Origin: an uncultured Pelagibacteraceae bacterium
Lineage (GTDB): Bacteria; Pseudomonadota; Alphaproteobacteria; Pelagibacterales; Pelagibacteraceae
Assembly (NCBI GenBank): GCA_902543375.1
Contig: CACBYE010000006.1
Span: 1 to 64,000, forward strand
Direction: 5' to 3'
Length of the DNA stretch: 64,000 bases
The notes under the pieces are model-generated. The model was not told where the DNA came from, searched no databases, and saw only the letters and a list, made by a program, of their open reading frames with translations. Of the stretch, positions 20,551 to 33,522 are shown piece by piece (the first letter of the stretch is position 1; each line of letters begins with the position of its first letter). The translations under genes were made by a program, and so were the position numbers.

Positions 20551-21111
20551 TTATTGAGATTTAAAACTTATAATTTTATCAGGATCTGCGACTGATCCAT
20601 TGTTATTTTCATCACCTCTTTTTATTTTGTCTACAAACTCCATCCCTGCAATAACTTTACCAAAGACAGTGTATTGCTTATCAAGAAATGGAGCTGGTTT
20701 AAAACAAATAAAAAATTGGCTATTCGCACTATTTGGATCAGATGATCTAGCCATTGATAAGGTTCCCCGGTCATGAGGTAAATTACTAAATTCCTGTTTT
20801 AGATCAGGTAAATCAGAGCCTCCCATTCCAGCTCTTCTTAAATCAAAATCATTTAAACTAGAATTACCAAACTTAACATCGCCAGTTTGAGCCATAAATC
20901 CGTCAATCACTCTGTGGAATACAACATTGTCATATTTTCCTTTATCTGCTAATTCCTTAATTCTTTTTACATGGTTTGGTGCTATATCAGCAAATAACTC
21001 AATTTTTACATCACCATCCTTTAATTTTAATATCATAATGTTCTCCTCTGTAAACGATTTGTTGGTTAAAAATAAGAATATAATTATTATTTTAACTAAA
21101 AACTTATTCAT
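20551..21111 (-). CDS. Peptidyl-prolyl cis-trans isomerase, cyclophilin type, exported
   Basis: Signal peptide; VVFHRVIDGFMAQTGD, NSANSQFFICF. Confidence 0.94.
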   Translation of the reverse strand: MNKFLVKIIIIFLFLTNKSFTEENIMILKLKDGDVKIELFADIAPNHVKRIKELADKGKYDNVVFHRVIDGFMAQTGDVKFGNSSLNDFDLRRAGMGGSDLPDLKQEFSNLPHDRGTLSMARSSDPNSANSQFFICFKPAPFLDKQYTVFGKVIAGMEFVDKIKRGDENNNGSVADPDKIISFKSQ

Positions 21112-21598
21112 ATTTATTTTTTAATGCTTTTATTGTGTTTTTTGTTGTAAACTTTTTTATGTCCCCCTTAAGTTTAATAATTTCTTTTACGAATTTTGAT
21201 GATATAATTTGATTTTCTACATCTGACATTAAAAATAGTGTCTCAATATTATTATTTAACTTTCTATTCATACCAGCAAGTTGAAATTCATATTCAAAAT
21301 CTGAAACTGCTCTTAACCCCCTTAGGATTATATTTGATTTATACTTTTTACATAAAGTTGTTGTTAGAGACTTGAATGAGATGATAGTTATTTTTTTTTT
21401 ATTCATTTTAAGATCTTTAAAAAGAGCGTTTCTCACAATTTCAATTCTTTCTTCTACATCAAAGAGATAATCTTTATTTTCTCCATCTGAGATAGCTACT
21501 ACAACTTTATCAAATAATTTTAAAGATTTTTTAATTACATCTATGTGACCAAATGTAATTGGATCGAAAGTTCCTGGATAAATTGCTGTTTTCAACAT
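21104..21598 (-). CDS. coaD: Phosphopantetheine adenylyltransferase
   Basis: AIYPGTFDPITFGHIDVI, LRGLRAVSDFEYEFQLAGMN. Confidence 0.95.
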   Translation of the reverse strand: MLKTAIYPGTFDPITFGHIDVIKKSLKLFDKVVVAISDGENKDYLFDVEERIEIVRNALFKDLKMNKKKITIISFKSLTTTLCKKYKSNIILRGLRAVSDFEYEFQLAGMNRKLNNNIETLFLMSDVENQIISSKFVKEIIKLKGDIKKFTTKNTIKALKNKYE

Positions 21599-24174
21599 TA
21601 TAATAAATTATCATCAATTTTAATCGCTGAAACAACTTTTTCATCGCCAGATAATTTAATAATTCTTACTCCTTGCGTATTTCTTCCTGCTGTTCTAATT
21701 TCTTTCACAGCCAACCTTATAACTCTTCCTTTGTTGGTCGAAATCATTATCTCATCACCCTCATAAACAGGAAATGAAGAGGCAATATTGCCATTTCTTG
21801 GAGAATTTACTATTCCAATGATCCCTTTACCTCCTCTATTCGTGGTTCTGTAATCATAATGTGAAGTTTTTTTGCCATATCCATTTTCACTAATTGATAG
21901 AATAAATTTTTGTTTAGCAATTAATTCAGATTTGTCTTCCCTATTTTTAACGTTTTTCATAATCTTATTATTATCAATTATTGATAAAGACACTATTTCA
22001 TCGTTTGAGGCTAGTTCAATTCCTTTAATACCTTTTGACGATCTTCCCTTAAAAATTCTTAATTTTTTTGACTCAAATCTTATACATTTACCAAATTTGG
22101 TACTTAAAATTATATCCTGATCATCTTTACAGATTTTAACACCTATAATTTTATCATTACTATCTAATTTCATTGCGATCTTACCTGAAGTGTTAATAGA
22201 TGAAAAATCCTCTAAACTATTTTTTCTAACCTTACCTTTTGAAGTCGCAAAAACTATCTGATATTTACTTGAGTCATCATCGCTTTCAGGATACGGCATG
22301 ATTGAACTTATTGATTGATGATTTTTAAGCGGCAAGATATTAAATAATGATTTTCCTTTTGAAGAAGCTGATCCCTCTGGAATTTTCCATGCCTTAATCT
22401 TATAAACTAAACCCTCGGTTGAGAAGAAAAGGACTGAAGTATGTGTGTTTACTGATAGGGTTTGAATTACAGAATCTTCATTTCTTGTTGTAATACCAGT
22501 CTTTCCTTTACCACCTCTTTTTTGAATTTTAACTGTTTTGAGTGAACCTCTTTTTATATAACCTTGAAGAGTAACGGTTACAAGAACTGTTTCTTTTTGT
22601 ATTGTTTCCTCGATATCGTAATTTAAAACAGCATCAATAATTTTTGTTCTCCTAGGAACAGCATATTTTTCTTTGATATCTTTTAATTCATTACTAATAA
22701 CTTTTAACAATTCTTTTTTAGAGGAAATTATCTTTTTTAATTTTATAATTAATTCAGATAACTTTTTAATTTCAATTTCAATTTCATTTATACCGAGTGC
22801 TGTTAATTTTTGTAATCTTAATTCAAGAATAGCATCGACTTGTGATGAAGATAAACTATATAACTTTTTAGATTTTTTATTTTCAATTAAAGATATAGTT
22901 TTTTGAGATTTATTAATCTTCCAATTAGTTTCTAATAAAAGTTTCTTAGCATCAATTGGAGTTTTTGATCCTCGGATAATCTTTATAACTTTATCCAAAT
23001 TTTCAACAGAAACAGATAAACCAATTAGTATATGAGCTCTTTCCTCTGCTTTTTTTAAATCAAATTTTGTTTTCTTTAGGACTACATCTTCCCTAAAAGC
23101 TAAAAAATTTTCTAAAAAATCTTTTAAATTACAAGTTTTTGGTTTTCCATCGACTATAGCTAAGGTGTTAAAACCAAAAGAACTTTCAATTTGTGTGTTT
23201 TTGTATAGTTGTCTTTTAACAGTTTCAGGTTCCACACCCGTCCTTAAATCAATCGAAACTCTAATACCTTCTCTATTAGATTCATCACGTATATCTCTTA
23301 TTCCCTCTATTTTTTTTTCTCTAACAAGTTGTGCAATTCTTTCATTAAGTACTGATTTGTTAACTTGATAGGGAATTGAGTTAATCACCAGTCTATCTCG
23401 ACCACTTTTTTGAGTTTCATTTAGTATTTCTCCCCGAATTTTAAAAGAACCCCTACCTTTATTATATCCTTGTTTTATTATGTCCTTACCAATTACTATC
23501 CCTCCTGTCGGGAAGTCAGGACCTGGGATATGTTTCATTAACTCTTTTATCTTAATATCTTTGTTATCAATTAATGCTAATGTTCCATTTATGATTTCAC
23601 CCAAATTGTGTGGTGGAATACTTGTCGCCATTCCAACAGCAATACCCCCTGCTCCATTTACAAGTAAATTTGGAAATTGTGCTGGTAAAACAGTTGGCTC
23701 TTTTTCCGTTTCATCATAATTACTCTTAAATTCTATTGTATTCTTTTCAATATCATCAATTAAAAATTGAGAAACCTTTGAAAGTCTAGTTTCTGTATAT
23801 CTCATTGCAGCAGCAGGATCACCATCTATAGATCCAAAATTACCTTGACCTTCAACCAGTGGTAAACTCATTGAAAAATCTTGGACCATTCGAACTAAAG
23901 CATCATAGACAGATTGGTCTCCATGAGGATGATATTTACCAATAACATCACCAACAATTCTTGCAGATTTTCTAAATTGTTTTGACCAATCGTAACCACC
24001 TTTATACATGGCATAAAGTATTCTTCTGTGAACTGGTTTTAAGCCATCTCTTATATCTGGTAGAGCTCTACTTACAATTACGCTCATTGCATATGAGAGA
24101 TAAGATGAACTCATCTCATCATGCATTGAAATCAATTTTATTTTTTTATCAGTAGAAATTTCGTTTTTTTCCAT
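21598..24174 (-). CDS. gyrA: DNA gyrase subunit A
   Basis: [57 protein letters not shown]. Confidence 0.96.
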   Translation of the reverse strand: MEKNEISTDKKIKLISMHDEMSSSYLSYAMSVIVSRALPDIRDGLKPVHRRILYAMYKGGYDWSKQFRKSARIVGDVIGKYHPHGDQSVYDALVRMVQDFSMSLPLVEGQGNFGSIDGDPAAAMRYTETRLSKVSQFLIDDIEKNTIEFKSNYDETEKEPTVLPAQFPNLLVNGAGGIAVGMATSIPPHNLGEIINGTLALIDNKDIKIKELMKHIPGPDFPTGGIVIGKDIIKQGYNKGRGSFKIRGEILNETQKSGRDRLVINSIPYQVNKSVLNERIAQLVREKKIEGIRDIRDESNREGIRVSIDLRTGVEPETVKRQLYKNTQIESSFGFNTLAIVDGKPKTCNLKDFLENFLAFREDVVLKKTKFDLKKAEERAHILIGLSVSVENLDKVIKIIRGSKTPIDAKKLLLETNWKINKSQKTISLIENKKSKKLYSLSSSQVDAILELRLQKLTALGINEIEIEIKKLSELIIKLKKIISSKKELLKVISNELKDIKEKYAVPRRTKIIDAVLNYDIEETIQKETVLVTVTLQGYIKRGSLKTVKIQKRGGKGKTGITTRNEDSVIQTLSVNTHTSVLFFSTEGLVYKIKAWKIPEGSASSKGKSLFNILPLKNHQSISSIMPYPESDDDSSKYQIVFATSKGKVRKNSLEDFSSINTSGKIAMKLDSNDKIIGVKICKDDQDIILSTKFGKCIRFESKKLRIFKGRSSKGIKGIELASNDEIVSLSIIDNNKIMKNVKNREDKSELIAKQKFILSISENGYGKKTSHYDYRTTNRGGKGIIGIVNSPRNGNIASSFPVYEGDEIMISTNKGRVIRLAVKEIRTAGRNTQGVRIIKLSGDEKVVSAIKIDDNLL

Positions 24175-24179
24175 AAAGA

Positions 24180-24635
24180 TTAAAATGGTATGTCGTCGTC
24201 CATATCATTTTGTACTTGAGATAAATCCTCTGAATTATTTGAGATTTGAGAATTATCATTGGCAATTCCGCCACCTGAATTACCACCACCAAGCATAGTC
24301 AAAGAAGAGTTATATCCTTGAATAATTATTTCAGTTGAATATTTATCTTGCCCAGATTGTTCATCTTTCCATTTTCTCGTTGTTAATTGACCCTCTATAT
24401 AAATTTGAGCACCTTTTTTTAAATACTGTTGAACAACATTTACCAATCCCTCATTGAATACAACTACACGGTGCCATTCGGTTTTTTCTTTTTTCTCACC
24501 GGTATTTTTATCTTTCCAAGATTGACTAGTAGCAAGACTAAGTCTTGCAACACTTTTACCGTTAACCATTTGCTTTATTTCCGGATCTGCGCCTAAACGA
24601 CCAATTAATAGTACTTTATTTAAACTTCCAGCCAT
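24180..24635 (-). CDS. ssb: Single-stranded DNA-binding protein
   Basis: [20 protein letters not shown]-terminal DDDIPF. Confidence 0.95.
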   Translation of the reverse strand: MAGSLNKVLLIGRLGADPEIKQMVNGKSVARLSLATSQSWKDKNTGEKKEKTEWHRVVVFNEGLVNVVQQYLKKGAQIYIEGQLTTRKWKDEQSGQDKYSTEIIIQGYNSSLTMLGGGNSGGGIANDNSQISNNSEDLSQVQNDMDDDIPF

Positions 24636-24723
24636 AATATTTATTATTTGTTATTTTAATTATTTAATTTATATCACAATTTACTCTGAATATTAATTTT
24701 ATTAAGTCAAAGCAACAAAAAAT

Positions 24724-27579
24724 ATGATTAAAAAGATAGTTATAAAGGGTGCAAAAGAACATAATTTAAAAAATGTATCTCTAGAAATTCCTAAAGATAA
24801 ATTTGTTGTTATTACAGGCCTCTCTGGATCAGGCAAATCCTCATTAGCATTTGATACAATTTATGCCGAAGGACAAAGAAGATATGTTGAAAGTTTGTCT
24901 GCTTACGCAAGACAGTTTTTAGATAAAATGAAAAAGCCAAACGTTGATTTAATTGAAGGTTTAAGTCCAGCAATATCAATTGAACAAAAAAATACATCAA
25001 AAAATCCTAGATCAACTGTAGCTACGGTAACCGAAATATATGATTATATGAGAGTTTTGTATGCAAGAGCAGGTATTCCATATTCTCCTTTTACAGGAAA
25101 GCCTATAGAGTCGCAAACTGTCACACAAATAGTAGACAAAATTAAAGAACTACCAAAAAAGTCAACGATATATCTTTATGCTCCTGTAGTAAGAGGAAGG
25201 AAAGGAGAATATAAAAAAGAAATTTTAAATTACAAAAAAAGAGGATTTAGAAAAATTAAAATTGATAACACCTTATATGATATAGAAAAAGTCCCAGATC
25301 TTAACAAAAAAATTAAACATGATATATCTGTTCTTGTAGACAGAATAATTTTAAATTCATCATTAGGTAATCGATTGGCAGAAGGTATAGAGACATCAAT
25401 ACAATTAGCTAATGGTTTAATATTTGTAGAATACGAGGATGAGACTCTACCTAAAAAATTCAGAAAATTACAAAAATTAATATTTTCAACTAAATTTGCT
25501 TGTCCAGAAAGTGGATTTACAATTGAAGAAATTGAACCGAGATTATTTTCATTTAATAGTCCATTTGGAGCATGTGAAGAATGTGAGGGAATTGGTATAA
25601 AATTAAATGTAGATCCAAATCTAGTTATACCAAACGAAAAAAAGAGTATAAGTGATGGAGCGATAGAACCTTGGGCTAAAACAACTACTATGTATTATGC
25701 TCAGACATTAAGCTCACTAGCAAAGCATTATGAATTTTCGCTTGATGAAAAATGGTCAAAACTATCAAAAAAGATTAAAGATATCATTCTTTATGGATCC
25801 GACGATGAAGAAATAAAATTTACATATGATGATGGTTATGAAAAATACTCCCATAAAAAAACCTTTGAAGGCGTAATAAACAATTTAGAAAGAAGATACC
25901 TTGAGACAGATAGTGACTGGAAAAGAGAGGAAATCTCACAATATCAATCTGATACAAAATGTGAGAGATGTAATGGTCACAGACTTAAAGATGAGGCACT
26001 ATGTGTAAAAATTGATGGTTTACATATAAGTGAGGTCACTGAAAAATCTATTTCTGATGCAGCAATATGGTTTGAAAAATTAAAAGATAATATGGACAAA
26101 CGACAAGTTAAAATTGCTGAGCATATCTTAAAAGAAATCAATGAGAGATTAAATTTTTTATTAAACGTTGGCTTGGATTATCTAACATTATCTAGAGAGT
26201 CAGGAACATTATCTGGAGGTGAGGCTCAGAGAATTAGATTAGCTTCTCAAATAGGATCAGGTTTGACAGGCGTGTTGTATGTATTAGACGAGCCATCTAT
26301 TGGGCTTCATCAGAAAGATAATGTAAAACTTATAAATGCACTAAAAAGATTACGTGACTTAGGTAATACAGTGATAGTAGTTGAACATGATACAGAAACG
26401 ATGGAAAATGCCGATTACATTATTGACCTTGGCCCTGAAGCTGGGAACAAAGGTGGAGAGATAGTTGCACAAGGATCGATAAAAGAGATAAGTCAAAATC
26501 ATAATAGTATTACAGGAAAATATCTTTCAAATAAGTTCAAGATTAATGTGCCTGGAAAAAGGAGGTTGGCAAAAAACGGAAGATTTTTGGAAATTTCTGG
26601 AGCAACAGGGAATAATCTTGATAATGTAAATCTAAAAATACCTCTTGGAAGTTTAACTTGTGTGACCGGTGTATCAGGAAGTGGAAAATCTACTCTAGTA
26701 TTACAAACACTATACAATGCGTTAAATTTAACTTTGAACAATAATAAATCGAGAAAAATTCCAAAACCATTTAAAGGTTTCAAGGGAACAGAGCTTGTTG
26801 ATAAGATTATTGATATTGACCAATCACCTATTGGCAGAACACCAAGATCAAATCCAGCAACTTATACTGGTGCTTTTGGACCGATAAGAGATTGGTTTAC
26901 AAATTTACCAGAGTCTAAAACTAGGGGTTATAAACCTGGACGATTCTCGTTTAATGTTAAAGGTGGTAGGTGTGAGGCATGTGAAGGTGATGGTGTAATC
27001 ACCTATGAAATGCATTTTTTACCAGATGTTTATATTCAGTGTGATGAGTGCAAAGGCACTAGATATAACCGTGAGACACTTGAAATAAAATTTAAAGATA
27101 AAAGTATAGCTGATGTTTTAAATATGACTGTAGATGAAGGATGTGAATATTTTGAGAATATATCAAATATTAAGACAAAATTACTAACTTTAAAAAAAGT
27201 TGGATTGGGTTATATAAAAATTGGTCAACAAGCAACTACGCTGTCAGGTGGTGAGGCTCAAAGGATAAAGTTAGCTAAAGAGTTGTCTAAAAGATCTACT
27301 GGGCGAACGGTGTATATCTTAGACGAGCCGACAACCGGCTTACATCAACACGATATAAAGAAACTTTTAGAAATTCTTCATACCTTTGTGGCTTTAGGTA
27401 ATACAGTAGTTGTAATTGAACATAATCTTGATGTAATTAAAACAGCTGATTACATTGTAGATATGGGGCCTGAGGGAGGTGTTAAAGGTGGAAAAATTAT
27501 CGCAGAGGGAAAGCCAGAGGAAATTTGTAAAATTCATGAGAGTTATACTGGAAAATTTTTAAAACCTCTTTTAAGTTGA
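24724..27579 (+). CDS. uvrA: Excinuclease ABC subunit A
   Basis: [38 protein letters not shown]; two LSGGEAQRI signatures; CxxC zinc fingers. Confidence 0.97.
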   Translation: MIKKIVIKGAKEHNLKNVSLEIPKDKFVVITGLSGSGKSSLAFDTIYAEGQRRYVESLSAYARQFLDKMKKPNVDLIEGLSPAISIEQKNTSKNPRSTVATVTEIYDYMRVLYARAGIPYSPFTGKPIESQTVTQIVDKIKELPKKSTIYLYAPVVRGRKGEYKKEILNYKKRGFRKIKIDNTLYDIEKVPDLNKKIKHDISVLVDRIILNSSLGNRLAEGIETSIQLANGLIFVEYEDETLPKKFRKLQKLIFSTKFACPESGFTIEEIEPRLFSFNSPFGACEECEGIGIKLNVDPNLVIPNEKKSISDGAIEPWAKTTTMYYAQTLSSLAKHYEFSLDEKWSKLSKKIKDIILYGSDDEEIKFTYDDGYEKYSHKKTFEGVINNLERRYLETDSDWKREEISQYQSDTKCERCNGHRLKDEALCVKIDGLHISEVTEKSISDAAIWFEKLKDNMDKRQVKIAEHILKEINERLNFLLNVGLDYLTLSRESGTLSGGEAQRIRLASQIGSGLTGVLYVLDEPSIGLHQKDNVKLINALKRLRDLGNTVIVVEHDTETMENADYIIDLGPEAGNKGGEIVAQGSIKEISQNHNSITGKYLSNKFKINVPGKRRLAKNGRFLEISGATGNNLDNVNLKIPLGSLTCVTGVSGSGKSTLVLQTLYNALNLTLNNNKSRKIPKPFKGFKGTELVDKIIDIDQSPIGRTPRSNPATYTGAFGPIRDWFTNLPESKTRGYKPGRFSFNVKGGRCEACEGDGVITYEMHFLPDVYIQCDECKGTRYNRETLEIKFKDKSIADVLNMTVDEGCEYFENISNIKTKLLTLKKVGLGYIKIGQQATTLSGGEAQRIKLAKELSKRSTGRTVYILDEPTTGLHQHDIKKLLEILHTFVALGNTVVVIEHNLDVIKTADYIVDMGPEGGVKGGKIIAEGKPEEICKIHESYTGKFLKPLLS

Positions 27580-27626
27580 AAAATTATTGTTATAATACTC
27601 AATATTAATATATATATATAAAATTA

Positions 27627-28229
27627 ATGGATAAATTGCTTTCATCATTACCTCGAACTATTCATGCTTCTTTAGCATTAGCTGTTATTGTTTTTTTTGG
27701 ATTGTTCTATCAAAATGATGGTTTTAGTTTTGATAGACTTTTTTGGTCCTGGTTGACTAGATTTTTTCATGTATTAGTCTCCATAATGTGGATTGGATTA
27801 TTATGGTACTTTAATTTTGTCCAAATTCCAAACATGAGTAAAATTCCAGATGAGCAAAAACCTGCAATTGGAAAAGTTATAGCTCCTGCTGCATTATTTT
27901 ATTTTAGATGGGCAGCTGCTTTAACCATTCTTTCAGGACTTATACTTGCGTGGTTAAACGGTTATCTTCATGATGCAATGACATTTAGCATTGGTTCTGG
28001 AGTTCCAAAACATACCGCAATTGGTATTGGAATGTGGTTAGGTGTTATAATGGCATTTAACGTTTGGTTCGTAATTTGGCCAAATCAAAAAAGAGCTTTG
28101 GGCATAGTTGAGTGTGAACCTGAATTGAAAGCTAAATCTGCAAGAACGGCTATGTTGTTCTCAAGAACGAATACTTTATTATCATTGCCAATGTTACTTT
28201 CAATGGTAGCAGCTCAAAATTTATATTAA
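27627..28229 (+). CDS. Urate hydroxylase PuuD-like membrane protein
   Basis: WLTRFFHVLVSIMWIGLLWYFNFVQIP; FNVWFVIWPNQKRALG. Confidence 0.78.
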   Translation: MDKLLSSLPRTIHASLALAVIVFFGLFYQNDGFSFDRLFWSWLTRFFHVLVSIMWIGLLWYFNFVQIPNMSKIPDEQKPAIGKVIAPAALFYFRWAAALTILSGLILAWLNGYLHDAMTFSIGSGVPKHTAIGIGMWLGVIMAFNVWFVIWPNQKRALGIVECEPELKAKSARTAMLFSRTNTLLSLPMLLSMVAAQNLY

Positions 28230-29114
28230 TTAATTCTTATCCTCTCTTAGTACTGTTTTTTGTGAAACATTAAGTCTTACCAGAACTGTATTAGCAATAT
28301 AAATTGAGGAGTATGTTCCAAAAATTACTCCAAAAATCATAGCTAAAGAAAAACCTTTTAAAACTTCACCACCAAAAAAAAATATTGATAATAACGCTAA
28401 TAGAGTTGTGATAGATGTTATTAAGGTTCTAGACAAAGTTTCATTAATTGAAATATTAGTTAACTCAAAAATTTTAATGTCTGAGTATTTTCTTAAATTT
28501 TCTCTTACTCGGTCAAAAATAACAACCGTATCATTCATTGAGTATCCAACAATTGTCAATACTGCAGCTATAATAGATAAATTAATTTCAAGACCTAGTA
28601 ATGAAAATAGCCCTAGAGTAACAATAACATCATGAAATAAAGCCATTATCGCTCCTAAACTGAACTGCCATTCAAATCTTATCCATATATAAATTAACAT
28701 TAAAGCTAGGGCAACAGATATTGCAATTACTCCAGACTTTAATAATTCATCACTTACTTTAGGACCAACATTTTCAACTCTTCTAAAATTAAAACTACTG
28801 CCAAATGATTTATCTAAATTTAGTTTTATTTGTTCAATTACGTTCTTATTTTCGTTATTTTCAAACTTTATTAAGAAATCACTCTCATTACCAAAATTTT
28901 TTACCGATATGTCACCCAAATTCATTTGGCTTAAATTATCTCTTAAAGATGAGACGTTAATTTTTGAGTCTGTTGACCTTAATTCAATAAGTGTTCCCCC
29001 TTTAAAATCTATACCAAAATTTAATCCTTTAAAAATAAGGAGTAATAAAGAAATAATTACTAATGAGGCTGAAAGAATATTAAATTTATTATAATATTTG
29101 TTAAAAGCTATCAT
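28230..29114 (-). CDS. secF: Protein translocase subunit SecF
   Basis: GLNFGIDFKGGTLIEL; TIVGYSMNDTVVIFDRVREN. Confidence 0.95.
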   Translation of the reverse strand: MIAFNKYYNKFNILSASLVIISLLLLIFKGLNFGIDFKGGTLIELRSTDSKINVSSLRDNLSQMNLGDISVKNFGNESDFLIKFENNENKNVIEQIKLNLDKSFGSSFNFRRVENVGPKVSDELLKSGVIAISVALALMLIYIWIRFEWQFSLGAIMALFHDVIVTLGLFSLLGLEINLSIIAAVLTIVGYSMNDTVVIFDRVRENLRKYSDIKIFELTNISINETLSRTLITSITTLLALLSIFFFGGEVLKGFSLAMIFGVIFGTYSSIYIANTVLVRLNVSQKTVLREDKN

Positions 29115-30668
29115 TTAAATTAGCTCCTCTTTTTCTTTATTTTTTGATACATATAAAACTGTTAATAATCTAGCTATGAAATAAACTGAAAATAATGTTG
29201 TAAAAATGCCAATACCTAGGGTTAGTGAAAATCCTTTTATTGGACCAGAGCCCATAAAAAATAATATTATTGCTGCCAACAAAGTGGTTATATTTGCATC
29301 TAAAATTGCAGTTCTTGATTTAACATAGCCACTATCGAAGGCAATTAGATTATTTTTTTCATCTTTAAGCTCCTCTTTAATTCTCTCAAAAATTAAAACA
29401 TTGGCATCAACTGCCATACCTACAGTTAAGATTATACCAGCTATACCTGGTAACGTTAGTGTTGCTTCAAATAACGTTAAGATACCAATTAAAATAAATA
29501 AATTCAAAATTAATGCAATATTTGTTATTGCTCCGAAAATTCTATATTTAACAAATATAAAAAGCACAACTAAAGCAAATCCAATTATAAGTGCAATCAT
29601 ACCCGCTTTTATTGAGTCTTGACCTAAATCAGGACCAACTGTTCTTTCTTCAATTATATTAAGAGGAGCAGGTAAAGCTCCAGATCTCAGAAGTAGAGCT
29701 AGGTCAGTTGCAGATTTAAAAGTAAAACCACCACTTATTTGTCCAGAGCCAGTTGCAATTGTATCTCTAATTACAGGTGCACTAATTATTTTTCCATCTA
29801 ATATAATTGCTAATCTTTTACCAATGCCATTTGATGTTGCTTTACCAAATCTTTTAGCTCCTACTCTGTCAAGTGAAAATGTTACAACAGTTTCATTAGT
29901 ATCATTATTCATCCTTGGCTGAGCATCCAAAAGATTATCCCCACTTAAAATGATTCTTTTGCTTACAATTGCCTCTTCTGATCCATCCTCAAATACTAAT
30001 TTTTCAGCACCAAAAGAATCTTCACTATTATTCGTAACAAATCTAAATGTTAGGTTAGCTGTTTTGCCTAATAAAGATTTTATTCTCATGGGATCATCTA
30101 AACCTGGTAATTCTACTAAAATCCTGTCATTTCCTCTTTTAAGAATATTTGGCTCATTAGTTCCAATTTCATCAATTCTTCTTCTTACGATCTCTAAAGC
30201 TTGATCTTGTGAAGAAGTTTTAAGATTAACAATGCCTTGTTTTGAGAAAGTGACTTTAAAAAAATTATCTTCCTCTAATATTTCTAATTGATGTGATTTA
30301 AACCTTGGATAATAAGGATTTATCTTACTATCCTCTGCATTAAAATCGTCTAAGATAATTTGTCTAAAATTTTTATCTGAAGTAAAAAAAAGATTTTGAT
30401 CTATTAACTTAAAATTAGTTACTCTAATGTTTTTATCTTTAAAGTAATTTCTTATTATTGCTGTTAAATTTTGAAGTTTTTGTTCAATTACAGGTTTATT
30501 ATCGATTTCCAATAAGAGATAAGATCCACCTTGTAAATCTAATCCAAGATTTATTTTTTTATTTAGAATTTCGTTATTAAATTTGAAAAAATTTGAAGAA
30601 GCAATTAAAATAAAAAATAAAGATATTACTGTAATAAAAATAATTCTTAATTTTGAGAAATATAACAC
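29115..30668 (-). CDS. secD: Protein translocase subunit SecD
   Basis: LGLDLQGGSYLLLE; GMAVDANVLIFERIKEEL. Confidence 0.95.
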   Translation of the reverse strand: MLYFSKLRIIFITVISLFFILIASSNFFKFNNEILNKKINLGLDLQGGSYLLLEIDNKPVIEQKLQNLTAIIRNYFKDKNIRVTNFKLIDQNLFFTSDKNFRQIILDDFNAEDSKINPYYPRFKSHQLEILEEDNFFKVTFSKQGIVNLKTSSQDQALEIVRRRIDEIGTNEPNILKRGNDRILVELPGLDDPMRIKSLLGKTANLTFRFVTNNSEDSFGAEKLVFEDGSEEAIVSKRIILSGDNLLDAQPRMNNDTNETVVTFSLDRVGAKRFGKATSNGIGKRLAIILDGKIISAPVIRDTIATGSGQISGGFTFKSATDLALLLRSGALPAPLNIIEERTVGPDLGQDSIKAGMIALIIGFALVVLFIFVKYRIFGAITNIALILNLFILIGILTLFEATLTLPGIAGIILTVGMAVDANVLIFERIKEELKDEKNNLIAFDSGYVKSRTAILDANITTLLAAIILFFMGSGPIKGFSLTLGIGIFTTLFSVYFIARLLTVLYVSKNKEKEELI

Positions 30669-30684
30669 TTTATATTAATAAAAA

Positions 30685-30972
30685 TTATTTTTTTACTTCT
30701 TGTGAATTCATTAAACTTTGAACTCCTGTGCCTCTTATTACTTCGACTGTAACATTTTCAGCAATTTCAACTTCAATTTTGTCATTATCGATCACTCTAG
30801 TAATTGTTCCTGTGATACCACCAGAAGTTACAATTTTGTCACCTTTTTTTAAGCCTTCAACCATGGCTTTATGTTCTTTAACTTTTTTTTGTTGAGGTCT
30901 TATTAAGAAAAAATAAAAAATAACAAAAATTAAAATTAATGGTATAAATTGACCTATTCCTGCACTATCCAT
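30685..30972 (-). CDS. yajC: Preprotein translocase subunit YajC
   Basis: FYFFLIRPQQKKVKEHKAMVEGLKKGDKIVTSGGI. Confidence 0.94.
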   Translation of the reverse strand: MDSAGIGQFIPLILIFVIFYFFLIRPQQKKVKEHKAMVEGLKKGDKIVTSGGITGTITRVIDNDKIEVEIAENVTVEVIRGTGVQSLMNSQEVKK

Positions 30973-31027
30973 AAAATCTCCTTGATTAAAATTGATTTTT
31001 TATACCATCTAAAAGATTAAAACAACT

Positions 31028-32287
31028 TTATTTGAGCGAAATTTTTTCTAAATTGTCCATATATGGTCTTAAAACTTTTGGGATTATAATCGAACCATCC
31101 TTTTGTTGATAATTTTCTAAAATAGCTATGAGAGTTCTTCCTATTGCTAAACCACTACCATTTAATGTACCAACAAAAAGCGTTTCATTTTTTTCACTTT
31201 TATATCTTGCTTTCATTCTTACTGCTTGAAATGTTGAACATGATGAACAGGAAGAGATTTCTCTATATCTATTTTCTGAGGGTAACCAGACCTCAATATC
31301 ATAAGTCTTTTCAGCACTAAAACCCATATCACCACTACACAAAATTATTTTTCTATATGGTAATTCTAAAAGATCTAAAATAGAGGTTGCACATTTTGTC
31401 ATTCTCTCTAATTCGTCCAAACATTTTTCTTGTTCTACAATACTTACCATTTCAACTTTATAGAACTGATGTTGTCTAATCATGCCTTTCGTATCTTTAC
31501 CATAGCTACCTGCCTCTTTTCTAAAACAAGGGGTAGATGCAACAAACCGCATTGGAAGATCTTTTTGATTTATAATTCTATCTTTTACAATATTGGTTAA
31601 AATTACTTCTGCTGTAGGTATTAAAAATTTTCTATCAGTTTCATTATCAAGTTTTATTTCAAATTGATCATTTTCAAATTTAGGTAGCTGACCTGTACCA
31701 AACATAGTACTCTCAGATGCTAATAAAGGTGGAGAAATTTCCTCGTAACCATTTTTTAAAATATGTGTGTCTAACATAAAGTTAGAGATAGCTCTCTCTA
31801 ACAATGCAAGTTTATTTTTAACAAAAACAAAACGTGATCCTGTAGTTTTTGTTGCTAGATCAAAATCAAGCATTCCAAGTTTTTCACCTAACTCGTAATG
31901 GGACAATGGATTAAAATCAAATTTTACTATTTGGCCTGATTTCATTATTTCTTTATTGTCATTTTCATCTTTTCCACGAGGAACATCTTTATGAGGAATG
32001 TTTGGTATAATTGATAATATTTTATCTAGCTTGTCTTTTACTGTCTTTTGATCTTTTGAAATTTTTTCAATCTCAACTGAAATTTCTTTTGATCTCTCAA
32101 ACATAGATTTATCTTTTGATTTAGATATTTCTTTTTTTTCACTTTCTAAAGTTTCCTTTTTTTGGATAAAATTTCTGTTTTGATCGTCTAAATCTTTAAG
32201 TTCATCAAAATTAATTTCAACAAATCTACTCTCAAGTGTTTTTTTAAAACTATCAAAATTTTTTCTAATTTCTTTAAGATTATGCAT
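31028..32287 (-). CDS. serS: Seryl-tRNA synthetase
   Basis: [47 protein letters not shown]. Confidence 0.95.
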   Translation of the reverse strand: MHNLKEIRKNFDSFKKTLESRFVEINFDELKDLDDQNRNFIQKKETLESEKKEISKSKDKSMFERSKEISVEIEKISKDQKTVKDKLDKILSIIPNIPHKDVPRGKDENDNKEIMKSGQIVKFDFNPLSHYELGEKLGMLDFDLATKTTGSRFVFVKNKLALLERAISNFMLDTHILKNGYEEISPPLLASESTMFGTGQLPKFENDQFEIKLDNETDRKFLIPTAEVILTNIVKDRIINQKDLPMRFVASTPCFRKEAGSYGKDTKGMIRQHQFYKVEMVSIVEQEKCLDELERMTKCATSILDLLELPYRKIILCSGDMGFSAEKTYDIEVWLPSENRYREISSCSSCSTFQAVRMKARYKSEKNETLFVGTLNGSGLAIGRTLIAILENYQQKDGSIIIPKVLRPYMDNLEKISLK

Positions 32288-33050
32288 TCGAATCTTTAAA
32301 TTTCTTATTCTCTATAAATTTTACAGAAAATATCGATAATTCATATAAAATTAATAAAGGTATAGCTAAACCGATTTGTGTTATAGGATCAGGCGGAGTA
32401 AGTAATGCAGCTGCAGTAAAAATTATAACCACTACATATTTCCTTCTTTTTTTTAAAAAATCAGAATCAACAACTCCTATTCGAGCTAGTAAACTCAGAA
32501 CAACAGGTAACTGAAAACTTATACCAAATGCAAAAATAAGTTTCATTACTAAAGAAAGATATTCATTTACCTTTGCCTCTAATTGTATAGGTAAATTTGT
32601 TGAAATACCGGTGCTCTCAAACGATAAGAAAAACTTTATAGCTAAAGGCATTATTAGATAATAAACTAACATTCCTCCTAGAAAAAATAAAACTGGAGTT
32701 AAAACAAGATAAGGTAAAATTGCAACCTTTTCATGTTTGTAGAGACCTGGTGCAATAAATTTCCATATTTGTATCAATATAAAAGGGCAAGTAACAAAAA
32801 ATGCTACGAAAAAAGAAATTTTAAGATAAGTCAGAAATGTTTCCTGAAGTGCTGTAAAAATTAATCTTCTGTCTGTACCATCATTTTTAACTGCTTGAGC
32901 AAAAGGATCAACTAAAAAACCATACAAATGTTCTGCAAAAAAATAGCATCCTATAAAAAAAATTATAAGAAAAATAAAACTGTGTATCAGTCTTTTTCTT
33001 AGTTCTGCTAAATGACTTATGAAGCCACCTTCATTTTCATCATGTTTCAT
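32280..33050 (-). CDS. tatC: Twin-arginine translocase subunit TatC
   Basis: [20 protein letters not shown] track starts at 33095, but [21 protein letters not shown] start at 33050 gives a canonical N-terminus. Confidence 0.93.
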   Translation of the reverse strand: MKHDENEGGFISHLAELRKRLIHSFIFLIIFFIGCYFFAEHLYGFLVDPFAQAVKNDGTDRRLIFTALQETFLTYLKISFFVAFFVTCPFILIQIWKFIAPGLYKHEKVAILPYLVLTPVLFFLGGMLVYYLIMPLAIKFFLSFESTGISTNLPIQLEAKVNEYLSLVMKLIFAFGISFQLPVVLSLLARIGVVDSDFLKKRRKYVVVIIFTAAALLTPPDPITQIGLAIPLLILYELSIFSVKFIENKKFKDSNA

Positions 33051-33252
33051 CTTTATTATCTTCTTTTTTCTCTGTCTTACTTTCTTCAATGTCAATATTT
33101 GATACTTCGTTTTGAACAGAATTTATGTATTTTTTGGCTGTGCCAATCCACGATCCAACTTTTTTTAGCATGATCGGAAAATCTTTTGGGCCAAGAACAA
33201 TGATAGCAATTGTAACAACTATTAGAATCTCAAACCAACCAATAGTAGGCAT
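33040..33252 (-). CDS. tatB: Twin-arginine translocase subunit TatB
   Basis: MPTIGWFEILIVVTIAIIVLGPKDFPIMLKKVGSWIG. Confidence 0.9.
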   Translation of the reverse strand: MPTIGWFEILIVVTIAIIVLGPKDFPIMLKKVGSWIGTAKKYINSVQNEVSNIDIEESKTEKKEDNKDET

Positions 33253-33257
33253 GTGAT

Positions 33258-33458
33258 TTAATCTTTTTTGTTAGTATCTTGATTATCTTCGGAAATATTC
33301 TTAGGTTCATTGTCATCAGTCACATCTGATGCCATTCCCTTTTTAAAACTTTTAATTCCTTTAGCAACGTCACCCATTAAACTTGATATCTTGCCTCTTC
33401 CAAAAAGCAATACTACAAGTATTACAACAATTGCTATTTGCCATATTCCTATACTCAT
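33258..33458 (-). CDS. tatA: Twin-arginine translocase subunit TatA
   Basis: [42 protein letters not shown]. Confidence 0.92.
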   Translation of the reverse strand: MSIGIWQIAIVVILVVLLFGRGKISSLMGDVAKGIKSFKKGMASDVTDDNEPKNISEDNQDTNKKD

Positions 33459-33522
33459 AGAAAACTTATATCTCTTTTATAATCAATTTGAAAGTGACTT
33501 TTTAATACCTAAATATATTATC

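Noticed and set aside
21872-23719. Several + strand ORFs (21872, 22673, 23165, 23480)
   Set aside because: Antisense to gyrA; no family features.
24812-26783. ORFs 24812..25000 and 26499..26783 on - strand
   Set aside because: Antisense to uvrA.
27607-27620. (TA)n microsatellite upstream of the PuuD-like gene
   Set aside because: Short dinucleotide run in AT-rich DNA; no evidence of phase variation.
28408-30204. + strand ORFs 28408, 28909, 29401, 29950
   Set aside because: Antisense to secF/secD.
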